A DNA stretch of 52,008 nucleotides from Rikenellaceae bacterium (GCA_009783565.1 WRDF01000012.1:1-52008); one strand, 5' to 3'; numbered from the stretch's first letter, positions 34,359 through 43,352 are shown. The notes: generated from the letters alone by a model not told the origin. Made by a program: numbers and translations.

Positions 34359-34829
34359 CTATTTCTGTCTCACCGCAGCAACCATAACCCGCGAGATTTC
34401 GCGCTTGGCGTCTTTGGTCTTTATGTATTCGCGTTTGTCGTAGTTCTTGCGGCCGCGGGCAAGACCTATGAGAGTTTTTGCCAACCCGCGCTCGTTGATG
34501 AAAAGCCGCAGCCCCACCACCGTCAGTCCGTTATCCTGCAATGCGCGCGTAATCTTGTCGATCTCGCGGCGCTGTAACAGCAGTTTACGGTCGCGCTTGG
34601 GTTGATGATTATTGTATGTCCCCCAATAATATTCTGAGATATTCAGCCCGCGAATCCACAGTTCGCCGCCGTTCACATAGCAATAACAATCATTCATCGA
34701 CGCTTTGCCGAGCCGGATGGATTTGATTTCCGTTCCGGTGAGCACGATACCCGCAACCCACGTTTCAAGAATTTCGTAGTCGAACGTGGCGCGCTTGTTC
34801 TTTATGTTTATGTTGCGGTAGTCGGTCAT
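34359..34829 (-). CDS. smpB: SsrA-binding protein SmpB (156 aa)
   Basis: Partner of tmRNA in rescue of stalled ribosomes. Family blocks: [63 protein letters not shown] and [20 protein letters not shown]. The start MTDYRNINI (34829) matches the family; the upstream frame extension to 34892 is rejected. A near-consensus -7 box, minus TATCTTTA (34855-34848), lies 18 nt upstream. The gene ends about 35 nt before the GH36 start. The tmRNA gene itself was not seen in the window. Confidence 0.95.
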   Translation of the reverse strand: MTDYRNINIKNKRATFDYEILETWVAGIVLTGTEIKSIRLGKASMNDCYCYVNGGELWIRGLNISEYYWGTYNNHQPKRDRKLLLQRREIDKITRALQDNGLTVVGLRLFINERGLAKTLIGLARGRKNYDKREYIKTKDAKREISRVMVAAVRQK

Positions 34830-34861
34830 TTTTGCATGATGAGAGTGTAAAGATACTACAT

Positions 34862-34906
34862 TTCTTAAAAACAAAAGCGGAAAGTGCTTCACGCACCATT
34901 CCGCTT
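34862..34906 (-). terminator. Intrinsic terminator of the propeller operon
   Basis: On the minus strand AAGCGGAA-tg-GTGC-gtgaa-GCAC-t-TTCCGCTT forms a strong 8+4 bp hairpin followed by TTGTTTTT. It begins about 28 nt after the stop of the leftward propeller gene and precedes the smpB promoter, so it separates the AT-rich cassette from smpB. Confidence 0.8.
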
Positions 34907-34933
34907 CTTGGCTATATGCACCTTAGCACTCTT

Positions 34934-35947
34934 TTACAGCCCTTTCAGCCTGTACACCAGCAGATGGTCTTCAGGCCCGAAGTTCTGATGGAATCCATAA
35001 AGAGTAAAGGTCTCTTCATCAACGACAAAGTGGCTCGGAGCAAGTCCATCAAAATGATACCTGATAACAGGATTACCGTCCAGATCAAATACCTCCAAAA
35101 CAGACCCGCGAAAATCAGGATCGCTCAGATACTCATCCCACGATGCTCCTCGAAACATTGCATATAGATACCGCTTGCCTAAATAACCCGCCACATAATT
35201 TCGTTTTATTTCGCTCTGATTATCTTCGGTGATAACGCCCGGACTGTCATGTTTGAACCTCACTCTTCGGATATGGTTCAAATCCGTGTCCAGAAAATCG
35301 ATTTGCTTCTTAAACTGATAGCAGAACACTATCCGCTCCTTGTTAGCATAAACATCACCATGGTCAGGGTCTATCCAGCGATTATTGATGCTCGGATTAC
35401 CATACTGCCACGTCCTTCTCGGGCGCTCATCGCTGAAACTCAGCATTTGCAACGTCGGAGACCTGAACATATCGTCGCGGACAAACAGCGAATCGTTAAT
35501 GATCGCGGCAGAACTCAAACCCTCGATATAGGTCGGCTGCTTCGTGCCTTTCAGAATAAGCTGTCCATCTTCATCTATGCCGAAAAAATAAGTCAGAAAG
35601 TCATTCTGCATATCGGTGATCACGACATCCGGAAGTTGTGAGGCCAATAGGGACGGATATATAAATTCGCCGGGGCCTCTGCCCATGCGTCCGAACACGC
35701 TTTTCAGGTCATAGTTATTCAAGTCATAAACATGGAAAATACTGTCTCTTCTGCTGTCTCTATTTTTAAGTATCAAAAAAGGATGTTTAATATCGAAAAA
35801 AAAGGGATCGGTTACTCCCTGCAAAGGCATTAACTCCAAAGTCAATGTCTCTTCGCGAGGAAACTCGGGGTCGGGAGCGGAGGAACATGCCGCTACGACG
35901 AAAACACAGCAAAAAATCAATATATAGTGTATGATACGCATAGTCAT
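34934..35947 (-). CDS. Six-bladed propeller lipoprotein, BF3164/TolB-like family (337 aa)
   Basis: Signal sequence with lipobox VAAC (Cys20) followed by SSAPDPE. The mature protein has propeller features of the BF3164-type family: ILKNRDSRRDSIFHVYDLNN, VFGRMGRGPGEFIYPSLLA and a closing LYGFHQNFGPEDHLLVYRLK. The RGPGEF motif at the first blade boundary is shared with the upstream gene (RRGRGPQEF), so the two are paralogous in design. Function is unknown for the family; members often sit beside small secreted peptides. The gene is AT-rich, is the last of three leftward genes and ends before a clear terminator. Start could be Met1 or Met3. Confidence 0.75.
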   Translation of the reverse strand: MTMRIIHYILIFCCVFVVAACSSAPDPEFPREETLTLELMPLQGVTDPFFFDIKHPFLILKNRDSRRDSIFHVYDLNNYDLKSVFGRMGRGPGEFIYPSLLASQLPDVVITDMQNDFLTYFFGIDEDGQLILKGTKQPTYIEGLSSAAIINDSLFVRDDMFRSPTLQMLSFSDERPRRTWQYGNPSINNRWIDPDHGDVYANKERIVFCYQFKKQIDFLDTDLNHIRRVRFKHDSPGVITEDNQSEIKRNYVAGYLGKRYLYAMFRGASWDEYLSDPDFRGSVLEVFDLDGNPVIRYHFDGLAPSHFVVDEETFTLYGFHQNFGPEDHLLVYRLKGL

Positions 35948-35984
35948 TAATTTTTCAACAAAATTCCCTCAATCCAAGCATATC

Positions 35985-37145
35985 CTATTCAAACTCACAC
36001 AATAAAATCACATGATTCGAATTGTTTGTAAGGCCGGCTATAACCTCCGGATTGGCAAGCAGAGGATGGTCGCGATATTCCAAAATCTTACTCGGATCGA
36101 CAAGGCAAACTATCTCATTCCGAGAGCTTAACCACTGAATAGAAGTTGTAATAAGATCGCCATCCGGCGATAGAGAATCAATCTCCCGCTCGAACCACGA
36201 CCAACTGTCGGTCTTTTTATTTTTGATGCCATGAACCATTATAACGGTCGGCGTGTCATGATTATCTGCCTTTTGTATCATCGCCTCGAACAATATATAA
36301 TCGTCATTCTGCATGAACCTGCGTGTTGCCATAAAATCATTTGCGACGAGACTTTCAGATGCTTCTATCGCATCTTTTTTTCTGAAAAAACTCTGCGGAA
36401 TATTATATCGCCCGAAATCGAACCGAAAAGCCACCTCTATCTCGTTGCCTCTCAGTCGATAAACAACGTTATTATATGCCTCCCTCAAATAGACGGCATC
36501 TCTATGATGAGAAAAAACGGGAGTCGCTTCGCCAAACATTAACACTTTATAATCGTTCTCCAAATATCCTTGCACGACATTACCCTCATTATCAACCTTC
36601 TGCAAACGCCATTTTCCTACAATATTATTAAAGCCTAGATATAAGAAATGATCGTTATCTCTGTCATAAGTCGCTCTTAAAAAACGAGTTCCTAAATCGA
36701 CACTCTTCAAAAATTTTCCATCAGGACTGAAATAATATGCCGTATTATCAAGGTCTGAATAAACGATTGGATTCCCCATTCCATCGAAAGAAAAATCTGC
36801 TATTTCAATGAATTCCTGTGGCCCGCGTCCCCGTCGCCCTATAACATTAAGGAAATTCCCATGGGCATCAAAACGCAGTACATTACTATATCTTTTCAAA
36901 GTCACGATATAATAATCTCCATTATCGGCAACATAGAGTTGATGAAGAATGCCGATAAGTGATTGTCTTTGGGTTTCTAACGGAATAGCCGTGATTTTTT
37001 TTATCACGCCCGAAGAGAGCAGATCGACCCCGCTCGCCTCATACCGGACATATTCGCCCTCACACGAAATTTGCATAGTCTGTCGCTTGCAGCCCGCGAT
37101 TCCCATGCACAGGAATAATCCTATAAGCCAAAGATGCCTCTTCAT
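35985..37145 (-). CDS. Six-bladed beta-propeller lipoprotein (386 aa)
   Basis: Signal sequence MKRHLWLIGLFLCMGIAGC with lipobox IAGC. The start at ATG 37145 is chosen over a TTG three codons upstream. Propeller blades with NHL-like turns: YYIVTLKRYSNVLRFDAHG, VIGRRGRGPQEFIEIADFS and YYFSPDGKFLKSVDLG. It resembles the six-bladed family commonly annotated in Bacteroidetes next to BF3164-like genes. There is no enzymatic motif. It lies between the cysteine-rich CBM14-like gene and the second propeller gene in one AT-rich leftward cassette. A hairpin just upstream may lower read-through into it. Role unknown; extracellular ligand binding is an inference. Confidence 0.72.
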   Translation of the reverse strand: MKRHLWLIGLFLCMGIAGCKRQTMQISCEGEYVRYEASGVDLLSSGVIKKITAIPLETQRQSLIGILHQLYVADNGDYYIVTLKRYSNVLRFDAHGNFLNVIGRRGRGPQEFIEIADFSFDGMGNPIVYSDLDNTAYYFSPDGKFLKSVDLGTRFLRATYDRDNDHFLYLGFNNIVGKWRLQKVDNEGNVVQGYLENDYKVLMFGEATPVFSHHRDAVYLREAYNNVVYRLRGNEIEVAFRFDFGRYNIPQSFFRKKDAIEASESLVANDFMATRRFMQNDDYILFEAMIQKADNHDTPTVIMVHGIKNKKTDSWSWFEREIDSLSPDGDLITTSIQWLSSRNEIVCLVDPSKILEYRDHPLLANPEVIAGLTNNSNHVILLCEFE

Positions 37146-37149
37146 TATT

Positions 37150-37207
37150 CTCAAATTTTTGATTTGAGAGAGGCTCTTTATGTGTATAATACATAGAAGA
37201 GCCTCTC
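37150..37207 (-). terminator. Strong hairpin between the CBM14-like gene and the propeller genes
   Basis: GAGAGGCTCTT (37168-37178) and AAGAGCCTCTC (37197-37207) form a perfect 11-bp stem; the loop contains TATGT...ACATA, which can add pairs. A second small hairpin, CTCAAAT-ttttg-ATTTGAG (37151-37169), partly overlaps. On the minus strand no T-run follows directly, so it may be an attenuator, processing site or mRNA 3' stabiliser rather than a full terminator. It would let the small first gene be expressed more strongly than the propellers. Confidence 0.6.
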
Positions 37208-37230
37208 CTTAAATTTTAAAATCACAAATC

Positions 37231-37677
37231 TTAATCACAGCAATAATGTACATATCGATAGCATAGATCCGCAGTAGGACTGTTATCGCATCTGAAAGTA
37301 AGACTTCCGAACCCGCTGCAACTATACCCCATTGTTTGATAGCATTTTTTCTTGCCCGCCAAGTTACAATTGAACTCAGTTTCGGGGTCTTCCGAGAAGT
37401 CGCACGCCAACAATACAGGATTGAAGTAGAGACCCGGAGGACATTCTTCCAAAACCGGGAAACCACTGGTACAGTCGAAGTAATGACTGCAAGCGTCAGG
37501 GATTGCAATGAAAACAATCGTACCGTCAGGAGGCGGACAATCAGGAATCCCATACTTCGCATTGACCGACTTCATGTAGATCATGCCCGCAAGCATTACG
37601 CAGAACAGACCCGTCAGAGCAAGATTAACCTTGTTCAGGGTCGTCTTGGGCATCAGCCTTTTCACTAACTTTTTCAT
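37231..37677 (-). CDS. Small secreted cysteine-rich protein with CBM14 (peritrophin-A) spacing (148 aa)
   Basis: An N-terminal basic segment and hydrophobic helix (about 18-35) ending in KSVNAKYG suggest export. Twelve Cys follow. The first six (C47, C63, C69, C79, C92, C104) have spacings 15-5-9-12-11, which fits the chitin-binding type 2 (CBM14/peritrophin-A) pattern. Aromatics are where they are expected (SHYFDC, and CPPGLYFNPVLLACDF, typical of the domain). The other six (C112, C120, C130, C139, C146, C147) form a second Cys-rich module I do not recognise, ending YCCD. It is the first gene of an AT-rich three-gene cassette with two propeller lipoproteins. Chitin or peptidoglycan-like glycan binding is inference; the disulfides require export. 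Confidence 0.75.
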   Translation of the reverse strand: MKKLVKRLMPKTTLNKVNLALTGLFCVMLAGMIYMKSVNAKYGIPDCPPPDGTIVFIAIPDACSHYFDCTSGFPVLEECPPGLYFNPVLLACDFSEDPETEFNCNLAGKKKCYQTMGYSCSGFGSLTFRCDNSPTADLCYRYVHYCCD

Positions 37678-37702
37678 AATTATTTGATTTAGAGAGTGAG
37701 GA

Positions 37703-37722
37703 GTTGCAATATATATTGCAAC
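37703..37722. promoter_or_regulatory. Perfect 20-bp palindrome upstream of the CBM14-like gene
   Basis: GTTGCAATATATATTGCAAC reads the same on both strands. It lies 25 nt before the ATG of the CBM14-like gene, in the region where a -7 box is expected: minus TTTG at 37740-37737 is 22 nt upstream of ATATATTG. It could be an operator overlapping the promoter, or a small hairpin ending the preceding region. The rest of the 37678-37784 gap is AT-rich without a gene. Confidence 0.5.
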
Positions 37723-37784
37723 TTCCGCGCAAGCTACAAATTATTTTTCACAAAGCCAAACCATGAGCGCACAAAAATAAAAAA

Positions 37785-40076
37785 TCAGAAATAATACCCT
37801 AAACTCAGATAAAATCCCACTTTTTTATCATGCGGCGAATAGTCCAACAGAACGTCGATAGGCCCCAGAAAACTGTTGTACGAGTACTTGGCGCCCAATC
37901 CGAAGAGGTTGCTGCCCGCTGTCGGCAGGTCTAAAAAATTGTCGCCCAGACGGGCATAGTCGGCCAGCAGCGAGATATAGGTTCTCGACCAGATCTGCAC
38001 TCGCGTTTCAAGGCGCGCGCCGACGATGCTGCGCCCGAACTGCTCGATACCACGTATGCCCAAGAATGCGAACTGCTGCGGCACATAACGTCCCGACAGC
38101 GCACCGCCCATGAAATTGTTGTGCAGAAAAGCGATATTGTGCCCCATCAGCGCGCGCCCGAACACTGCGGGGATGAACGTGGTGCGCCGCGTCGGCGAGA
38201 ACGCGCCCAGCCATTCTGCCTGCACGGCCGAGAATGGCGGTGCGCCGCGATATTGCACGAAATTCGTCGTGCTCAGAGTATAGTCAGCCATTGCCGACAC
38301 TCCGCGACGCGGGTAATAGCGGCTGTCGAGCGTCTCGTACTGCATAAGGCCGACATAGCTCACAAGCGCTTCCGACATCGCCCGCCGGTCGTTCGCGCCG
38401 TAGAGCGAAATTACCGAACGGAAATGATAGTAGTCTAAGCGCGCACCTACCGATGCACGAAAATTACGCATCCGGATGTTAGAAAGACTTACGCTCACGG
38501 TACTTTGGTCGAAATCGATGCCGGAAATTTTAGTCCCGCGCCGGAAAAGATTTATCTCGTTCGTGCCGAACGAGAACGAGGCGTTGAACTTACGCTGCGT
38601 TTCATTGCCGTATACGAATGCCAGCGTTCCGCGCGGATTCATACCCAGCCGCCCCGTGAGTGCGAAATGGGTGTTGGTCATGCGCCCCCCCGCATAGCTC
38701 AGGTGCAACAGGATCGCCGCCATTTCTTCCGTATCGAACCGAAACCCCACGCTCAGAGCGTTGCGGTGGGTTTCGGTGACCGAAAAAACTACTGTCGTTC
38801 GCACCGAATCTTTCTCAAATCGATACTGCACGTTTTTCAGCGAGTGCGTACCCGTCAGCCTTGTCACAGCCCGCCGCAAGTCGTCGCCCGTCACGGTGGT
38901 GTTCTCGCGAATGCCGACAATGCGGCGCAACGCCCGCTCGCTCTCCGAATGCACGCCCTCAAACCTCACCGCCCCGACGTGTATCGAAGGATTGATGACC
39001 GCCGCCTCGCACCGCAGCGGCACGTAGTCCGGCCGCAGACCTATCCGCTCCCGCAGCGCGATGATCTCGTCCCAGCTCTCGCGCATGGCCTCTGCGCCGC
39101 GCCGCAGCATCGTGTCTATCGATGCCGGATCGAAGCTGGCCGCCGTGTAGCCCGTAATATCGGGGTGGATAAGAAGATCGACCAACCGCAGGTTCGCGTC
39201 ATAGGCCTCGCGCGCCGTAATGCTCATCAACTGGTCTAAGATGTCGGCGAGATCGTTGATCTGCTCCCTGGTGCGCATCGGCGCGGTAACGTCGATACCG
39301 ATCACTACCTCCGCGCCCATCGCCCGCACCAGGTCGGCCGGAAAGTTGTTGCCGATGCCACCGTCCACCAATATCATATCGTCCATCGTCACCGTCTGGA
39401 ACGCCCCGGGTATCGACATACTGGCGCGAATGCAGTCTGCGAGCAAGCCGTGACAGAGCGTCACGCTGCGCCCCTCGACCATGTCGTAGCCCACGCACGC
39501 GAACGGAATGGGCAGCCGGTAGAAATCGGTCGGGTCGTGATAGCCGAACGTCAGCTCGTAGAGCAGGTTGTAGATATTACGCCCGCCGATTATGCCCGAC
39601 GGCAGCCGTACTTTATTTCCGGGCCCGATTTCAACCCTCACCAGATACTTGTCGTCCTGCTCGCGCGCGCCGAGCGAGAGGTCTCTGCGCGACACAAGAT
39701 CGTATATCAGCGCATCCCAGTGCTGGGTGCGCACCATCGAGTCGAGCGCATCGATACGGTAGCCTATGGCATATAGACCGCCGACGATCGCCCCCATACT
39801 CGTTCCGGCGATAAAGTCTATGGGTATTCCGGCCTCTTCCAGCGCCCTGATCGCCGAAATATGCGCCACGCCTTTCGCTCCACCGCCGCTCAGCACCAGC
39901 CCCACGGTTTTGCGCCCTTCGGCGCGCGCTCTTTCGCGCACAAGTTCCAGGCCATCGCTCGCCGCCGCACGGCCCACACAGTCGTCACACCCGTCACGGC
40001 ACACGGGCTGCTGTGCCACCGTCGGGGTGAGGGCCGCCGCTATTACGAGCGCCGCTATGATTATCGCGTTTTTCAT
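37785..40076 (-). CDS. Patatin-like phospholipase fused to a BamA/TamA-type outer-membrane barrel (763 aa)
   Basis: Signal peptide (about 1-22, VAQQP). The patatin domain (about 55-340) has the oxyanion loop SGGGAKGVAH (63-72), nucleophile S93 in GTSMG and D238 of the catalytic dyad in VDGGIGNNFP. A POTRA-like segment (about 370-430: VGAVRFEGVHSESERALRRIVG) leads to a C-terminal 16-strand-type barrel ending FYLSLGYYF with a terminal aromatic. This is a PlpD-like type Vd autotransporter arrangement common in Bacteroidetes. A Cys-rich stretch, CRDGCDDC, follows the signal peptide and is unusual. It is likely to act as a surface or secreted lipase. It is followed upstream by a palindromic repeat and the AddA-like gene. 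Confidence 0.9.
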   Translation of the reverse strand: MKNAIIIAALVIAAALTPTVAQQPVCRDGCDDCVGRAAASDGLELVRERARAEGRKTVGLVLSGGGAKGVAHISAIRALEEAGIPIDFIAGTSMGAIVGGLYAIGYRIDALDSMVRTQHWDALIYDLVSRRDLSLGAREQDDKYLVRVEIGPGNKVRLPSGIIGGRNIYNLLYELTFGYHDPTDFYRLPIPFACVGYDMVEGRSVTLCHGLLADCIRASMSIPGAFQTVTMDDMILVDGGIGNNFPADLVRAMGAEVVIGIDVTAPMRTREQINDLADILDQLMSITAREAYDANLRLVDLLIHPDITGYTAASFDPASIDTMLRRGAEAMRESWDEIIALRERIGLRPDYVPLRCEAAVINPSIHVGAVRFEGVHSESERALRRIVGIRENTTVTGDDLRRAVTRLTGTHSLKNVQYRFEKDSVRTTVVFSVTETHRNALSVGFRFDTEEMAAILLHLSYAGGRMTNTHFALTGRLGMNPRGTLAFVYGNETQRKFNASFSFGTNEINLFRRGTKISGIDFDQSTVSVSLSNIRMRNFRASVGARLDYYHFRSVISLYGANDRRAMSEALVSYVGLMQYETLDSRYYPRRGVSAMADYTLSTTNFVQYRGAPPFSAVQAEWLGAFSPTRRTTFIPAVFGRALMGHNIAFLHNNFMGGALSGRYVPQQFAFLGIRGIEQFGRSIVGARLETRVQIWSRTYISLLADYARLGDNFLDLPTAGSNLFGLGAKYSYNSFLGPIDVLLDYSPHDKKVGFYLSLGYYF

Positions 40077-40091
40077 TGTTATTTCTCTATT

Positions 40092-40200
40092 GTCATCCCG
40101 AACGTCCTGAAAGGACGGAGGGGTCTATCGTTAGTTGATAAACTCAAAAATAAACTCGCGATAGACCCCTCGTCGCGCGTGCGCGCTCGCTCGGGATGAC
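40092..40200. repeat. Variant palindromic repeat ('gtcatcccga') between patatin and helicase genes
   Basis: GTCATCCCGAACG at the left and CGCTCGGGATGAC at the right are inverted, with GAGGGGTCTATCG and CGATAGACCCCTC inside. It spans nearly the whole gap and stops 2 nt before the helicase stop codon. It is related in design to the 8476-8629 element. Confidence 0.85.
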
Positions 40201-40202
40201 AA

Positions 40203-43200
40203 TCAATTCAAAAGTATTTCCTCAATGTCATCCAGCGAAACATACCAGACATAGCCTTCTACTTCGGCATAGCCCATGCGGCCGAGCAGCGCGGCATAGT
40301 CGCGTATCTGGGCGGCATGGCGCGGCGAACGTTCCAGCCCGAACTTGTAATCGACAATCACTGCCCGCGTGCCGCGCGTCATTACGCGGTCGGGGCGGCG
40401 CATTCCGCCGCCACCCGCCGAAGGTACGACAATGTCGCTCTCATTGCGTACCGTATCCCACTCGCCGTCGAACCACTCGCGCACGTGCGGATCGGCCATC
40501 GCGCGCACGATTCGTTCATGCAATAACCGCGCCTCTTCTGATGTGATCAACGCCGAGCTTTCCATGCGCGCGATGGCCGCGTCTATATCGCCAGCCGTAC
40601 GCGCCGCCTCGAATGCGCGGTGCATCAGTATGCCGTAGTCGCGCGGTGCAAGCGTGCCGCCCTCATCGGTGAAATACCGCTCCGAACCGGTGCGCAGGTG
40701 CAGCCGCCCGCCGATGGGATACGATCCGAAACCGACATGCAAACGCTCGTCAGCCGTCGCGGCCTTTTCGGCGTGAAAAACTTTCTCGCCAAACTCGTAA
40801 ATCTTTTCGCCGGCGTCCGTCGTCCGCGCCTGTATTCCGCAGAGTCCGGTTTCCAGCGCGCCCAATATCAGCGTGTCGATACGGTCTTCGCGCGGTTTCG
40901 CCGCGGCGGGCATCATAAGGTGCAGCTCCTGCCCGGCGCGTGTCACGGCGACGTAAAAAATATTCATGTTATCGACATGCGACATCACCAACTCGCGGTA
41001 GTAGTCCTCGGCAAAGCGCGACAGACGCATACGCTCGCCGAATTCCGCAGGTATTTTCGCCAGTCCGTCATCCAGCGCGCGGCCATCGGCCCACACGATG
41101 CTCCGGATGCGCGGGCGCAAACTCCAATTACAGTACGGAAGGACGACCGCAGGATATTCAAGCCCTTTGGCCTTGTGTATCGTGGTGACGGTGATGGCAT
41201 CGGCGCTTTGCGGAATCTCGACCGACAGCGCTGCGCCGTTCTCGTCCCACCACTTTACAAAAAGTGCGACATCGGCCACCGAATCGGCCGAGAACGAGAG
41301 CAACCTGTCATGCAGAGCTTGCAGATACGCTACATCTTCCGTCCGCTCGCCAAGCCCGAACTGCATCACGACCGCCTCGAAAGCCTCCTGCGGCGACATG
41401 AACCGCAGGCCGCTCAGAAATTCGCGCTCCGTCGTCGGAATCTTCGCCTCGAACTCGCGGCCTTGATACCTGTTATATACGGCATGTGCGAGGTCGAGGT
41501 CGGGCGATGCCGCCAGCCGAAAACACGCAAGCACGTAATCAACCGCGGGCGAGGCATTTATAAGCAGCGCCTCCTGCGTCACCACGTCATAGCTGTACGG
41601 CGCGTCGGGATTCGCTTTTTTGCGGTCGAGCAGCATGTTGGCGATACGCATTCCCTCCGCTCCCGTGCGCACCAGCACTGCAATGTCGCCCGCCCGAAAC
41701 CCCCGCTGCTGCAACTCCTCGATGCGCGCTATGACCGGCGAAACCGCCTCGTCATCCTCCTCATACACCGTCACGCTCACATAACCCTCCTCCGCACCCT
41801 TCGCGGCGGTCTGAGCATGTCCGGCGTAGGCCGCACGCATCATCCCCCGCAGCTCATCGCGCAATTCGCGGCCGATCAGATTCTGTTCGCACGCCTCTTC
41901 CAACTGCTCGTCGAGCCGCGCGCCGTCGGTCTCGACACACGCCTGCGTCATCGCATTGTTGAACGCGACCACGTTGCCCAGACTGCGCCAGTTCGTGTCG
42001 AGCGACCCTTCATCGACCTCGCAGAATTCGCGCCCGATACCGTCCGACAGGATGCGCCAATCGCCGCCGCGCCAACGGTAGATCGACTGCTTCACATCGC
42101 CCACCAGCAACACCGGCGAATCGGGGGTCTGCGACACGGCGTTTTGCAGCAACGGCACGAAGTTCGCCCACTGCACCGCCGACGTGTCCTGAAACTCGTC
42201 TATCATAAAATGCGTGAACCGGTTGCCCGCGCGCTCGAAGATGAACGGCGCGTCGTTGCCCTCGACAAGCCTGCGCAGCATATCGTTCGTCTCGGCAATC
42301 GTCAGCCGCCCCTCTTCGGCATAAATAGCCTCGATGCGCCGCGATAGGTCGGCGAGCAACGCGAAATTCCGGTAATTCGCACGCAGCACCTCGACGCTGT
42401 TCAGGAAGCGGTGATGCTGTTCCCAGCCGTCAACGAGCGTCTGCAACAGCGGGCGCAGCACGGGTACGAGCGATAGAATATCCGCACGGCGCGGCGACGA
42501 TTTCGCACACCATTTCTCGTCCGATGTCAACGCTTCGCCCACGCGCGCACCCGGCTCGGCAACCTCACCGCCGGAATACCTGGCAAAAAAGTTCGCAAAA
42601 CCGAGTTTTCCATATGCAAAATCGCTTATGCTCAGTCCGTTGTCGCCAATTATTGCCATCGCCTCGCGCCCCGTCGCCTGCAACCGCGCCATGACGGTGC
42701 GCGCCTCTGCCGTGAGTGCATCTACCAACGATGCAAGCATCTCGCGCGACACACGGCCGCCCGCCTCCGACACCCGCCGCCACTGCTCGCCGAACACCTC
42801 GCCCCCCAGACGCGTGAGTTCACCACGCAGATTCCAGTGTCTGTTCTCCTCGATCTTCTCCGCCGCAAACCCCGCTATCCACGCCCGCAATGCCGGGTCA
42901 TCGGCCGCATCGTCGATAAGCCTGTCGGCAGCCGCTGCGAGCAACGTTCCGGTTTTCAGTTCCAAGACAAAATCGAAATCAACGTCCAACTCGCGCATGA
43001 ACGAGCGTATAAGCTGCTGGAAAAACTTGTCGATGGTGAGCACCGAAAAGCGGCTGTAATCGTGCAGGATCGCGCTGCGCGCCGCCACTGCCCGCCGCGC
43101 GATCTCAGCATCCGCAAGCCCCAGATCGGCACGCAACAATTCCATATATTTCGTCGCCCGCCCCCGCGCAAGGTCGTTTATCTCGGCTATGATGCGGCGT

Positions 43201-43352
43201 TTCATCTCCTCCGTAGCCTTTTTAGTGAACGTTACGGCAAGGATATGGCGGTAGCGGTGCGGCGCTTCGACCACATTGCGCACATATTCATACGCCAGTT
43301 TGAACGTCTTGCCCGACCCGGCGGAGGCTTTCAATAGTTTCACGCTTCCCAT
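40203..43352 (-). CDS. UvrD-family helicase-nuclease, AddA/RecB-like (1049 aa)
   Basis: Probable subunit of an AddAB/RecBCD-type end-resection enzyme. Helicase motifs: I KASAGSGKTFKLAYEY (about residues 7-22), II FMIDEFQDTS, III VLLVGDVKQSIYRWRGGD, V VTTIHKAKGLEYP and VI FYVAVTRAGQELHLM. A C-terminal PD-(D/E)XK nuclease is suggested by RAVIVDYKFG near residue 1005. The start MGSVKLLKASAGSGKT (43352) is chosen because the motif I region begins there in the family; the frame runs upstream through the divergent promoter region. The expected AddB-like partner is not adjacent. The upstream DNA has near-consensus -7 boxes within 1-8 nt of the ATG. Confidence 0.9.
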   Translation of the reverse strand: MGSVKLLKASAGSGKTFKLAYEYVRNVVEAPHRYRHILAVTFTKKATEEMKRRIIAEINDLARGRATKYMELLRADLGLADAEIARRAVAARSAILHDYSRFSVLTIDKFFQQLIRSFMRELDVDFDFVLELKTGTLLAAAADRLIDDAADDPALRAWIAGFAAEKIEENRHWNLRGELTRLGGEVFGEQWRRVSEAGGRVSREMLASLVDALTAEARTVMARLQATGREAMAIIGDNGLSISDFAYGKLGFANFFARYSGGEVAEPGARVGEALTSDEKWCAKSSPRRADILSLVPVLRPLLQTLVDGWEQHHRFLNSVEVLRANYRNFALLADLSRRIEAIYAEEGRLTIAETNDMLRRLVEGNDAPFIFERAGNRFTHFMIDEFQDTSAVQWANFVPLLQNAVSQTPDSPVLLVGDVKQSIYRWRGGDWRILSDGIGREFCEVDEGSLDTNWRSLGNVVAFNNAMTQACVETDGARLDEQLEEACEQNLIGRELRDELRGMMRAAYAGHAQTAAKGAEEGYVSVTVYEEDDEAVSPVIARIEELQQRGFRAGDIAVLVRTGAEGMRIANMLLDRKKANPDAPYSYDVVTQEALLINASPAVDYVLACFRLAASPDLDLAHAVYNRYQGREFEAKIPTTEREFLSGLRFMSPQEAFEAVVMQFGLGERTEDVAYLQALHDRLLSFSADSVADVALFVKWWDENGAALSVEIPQSADAITVTTIHKAKGLEYPAVVLPYCNWSLRPRIRSIVWADGRALDDGLAKIPAEFGERMRLSRFAEDYYRELVMSHVDNMNIFYVAVTRAGQELHLMMPAAAKPREDRIDTLILGALETGLCGIQARTTDAGEKIYEFGEKVFHAEKAATADERLHVGFGSYPIGGRLHLRTGSERYFTDEGGTLAPRDYGILMHRAFEAARTAGDIDAAIARMESSALITSEEARLLHERIVRAMADPHVREWFDGEWDTVRNESDIVVPSAGGGGMRRPDRVMTRGTRAVIVDYKFGLERSPRHAAQIRDYAALLGRMGYAEVEGYVWYVSLDDIEEILLN

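Noticed and set aside
32170-34443. 757-codon frame antisense to the GH36 alpha-galactosidase
   Set aside because: A shadow of GC-rich codon usage: the product is R/H-rich without domains, while the opposite strand encodes a full GH36 with catalytic residues.
40620-42347. 575-codon frame antisense to the AddA-like gene
   Set aside because: Covers helicase coding sequence in antisense and lacks any motif; a compositional artefact.
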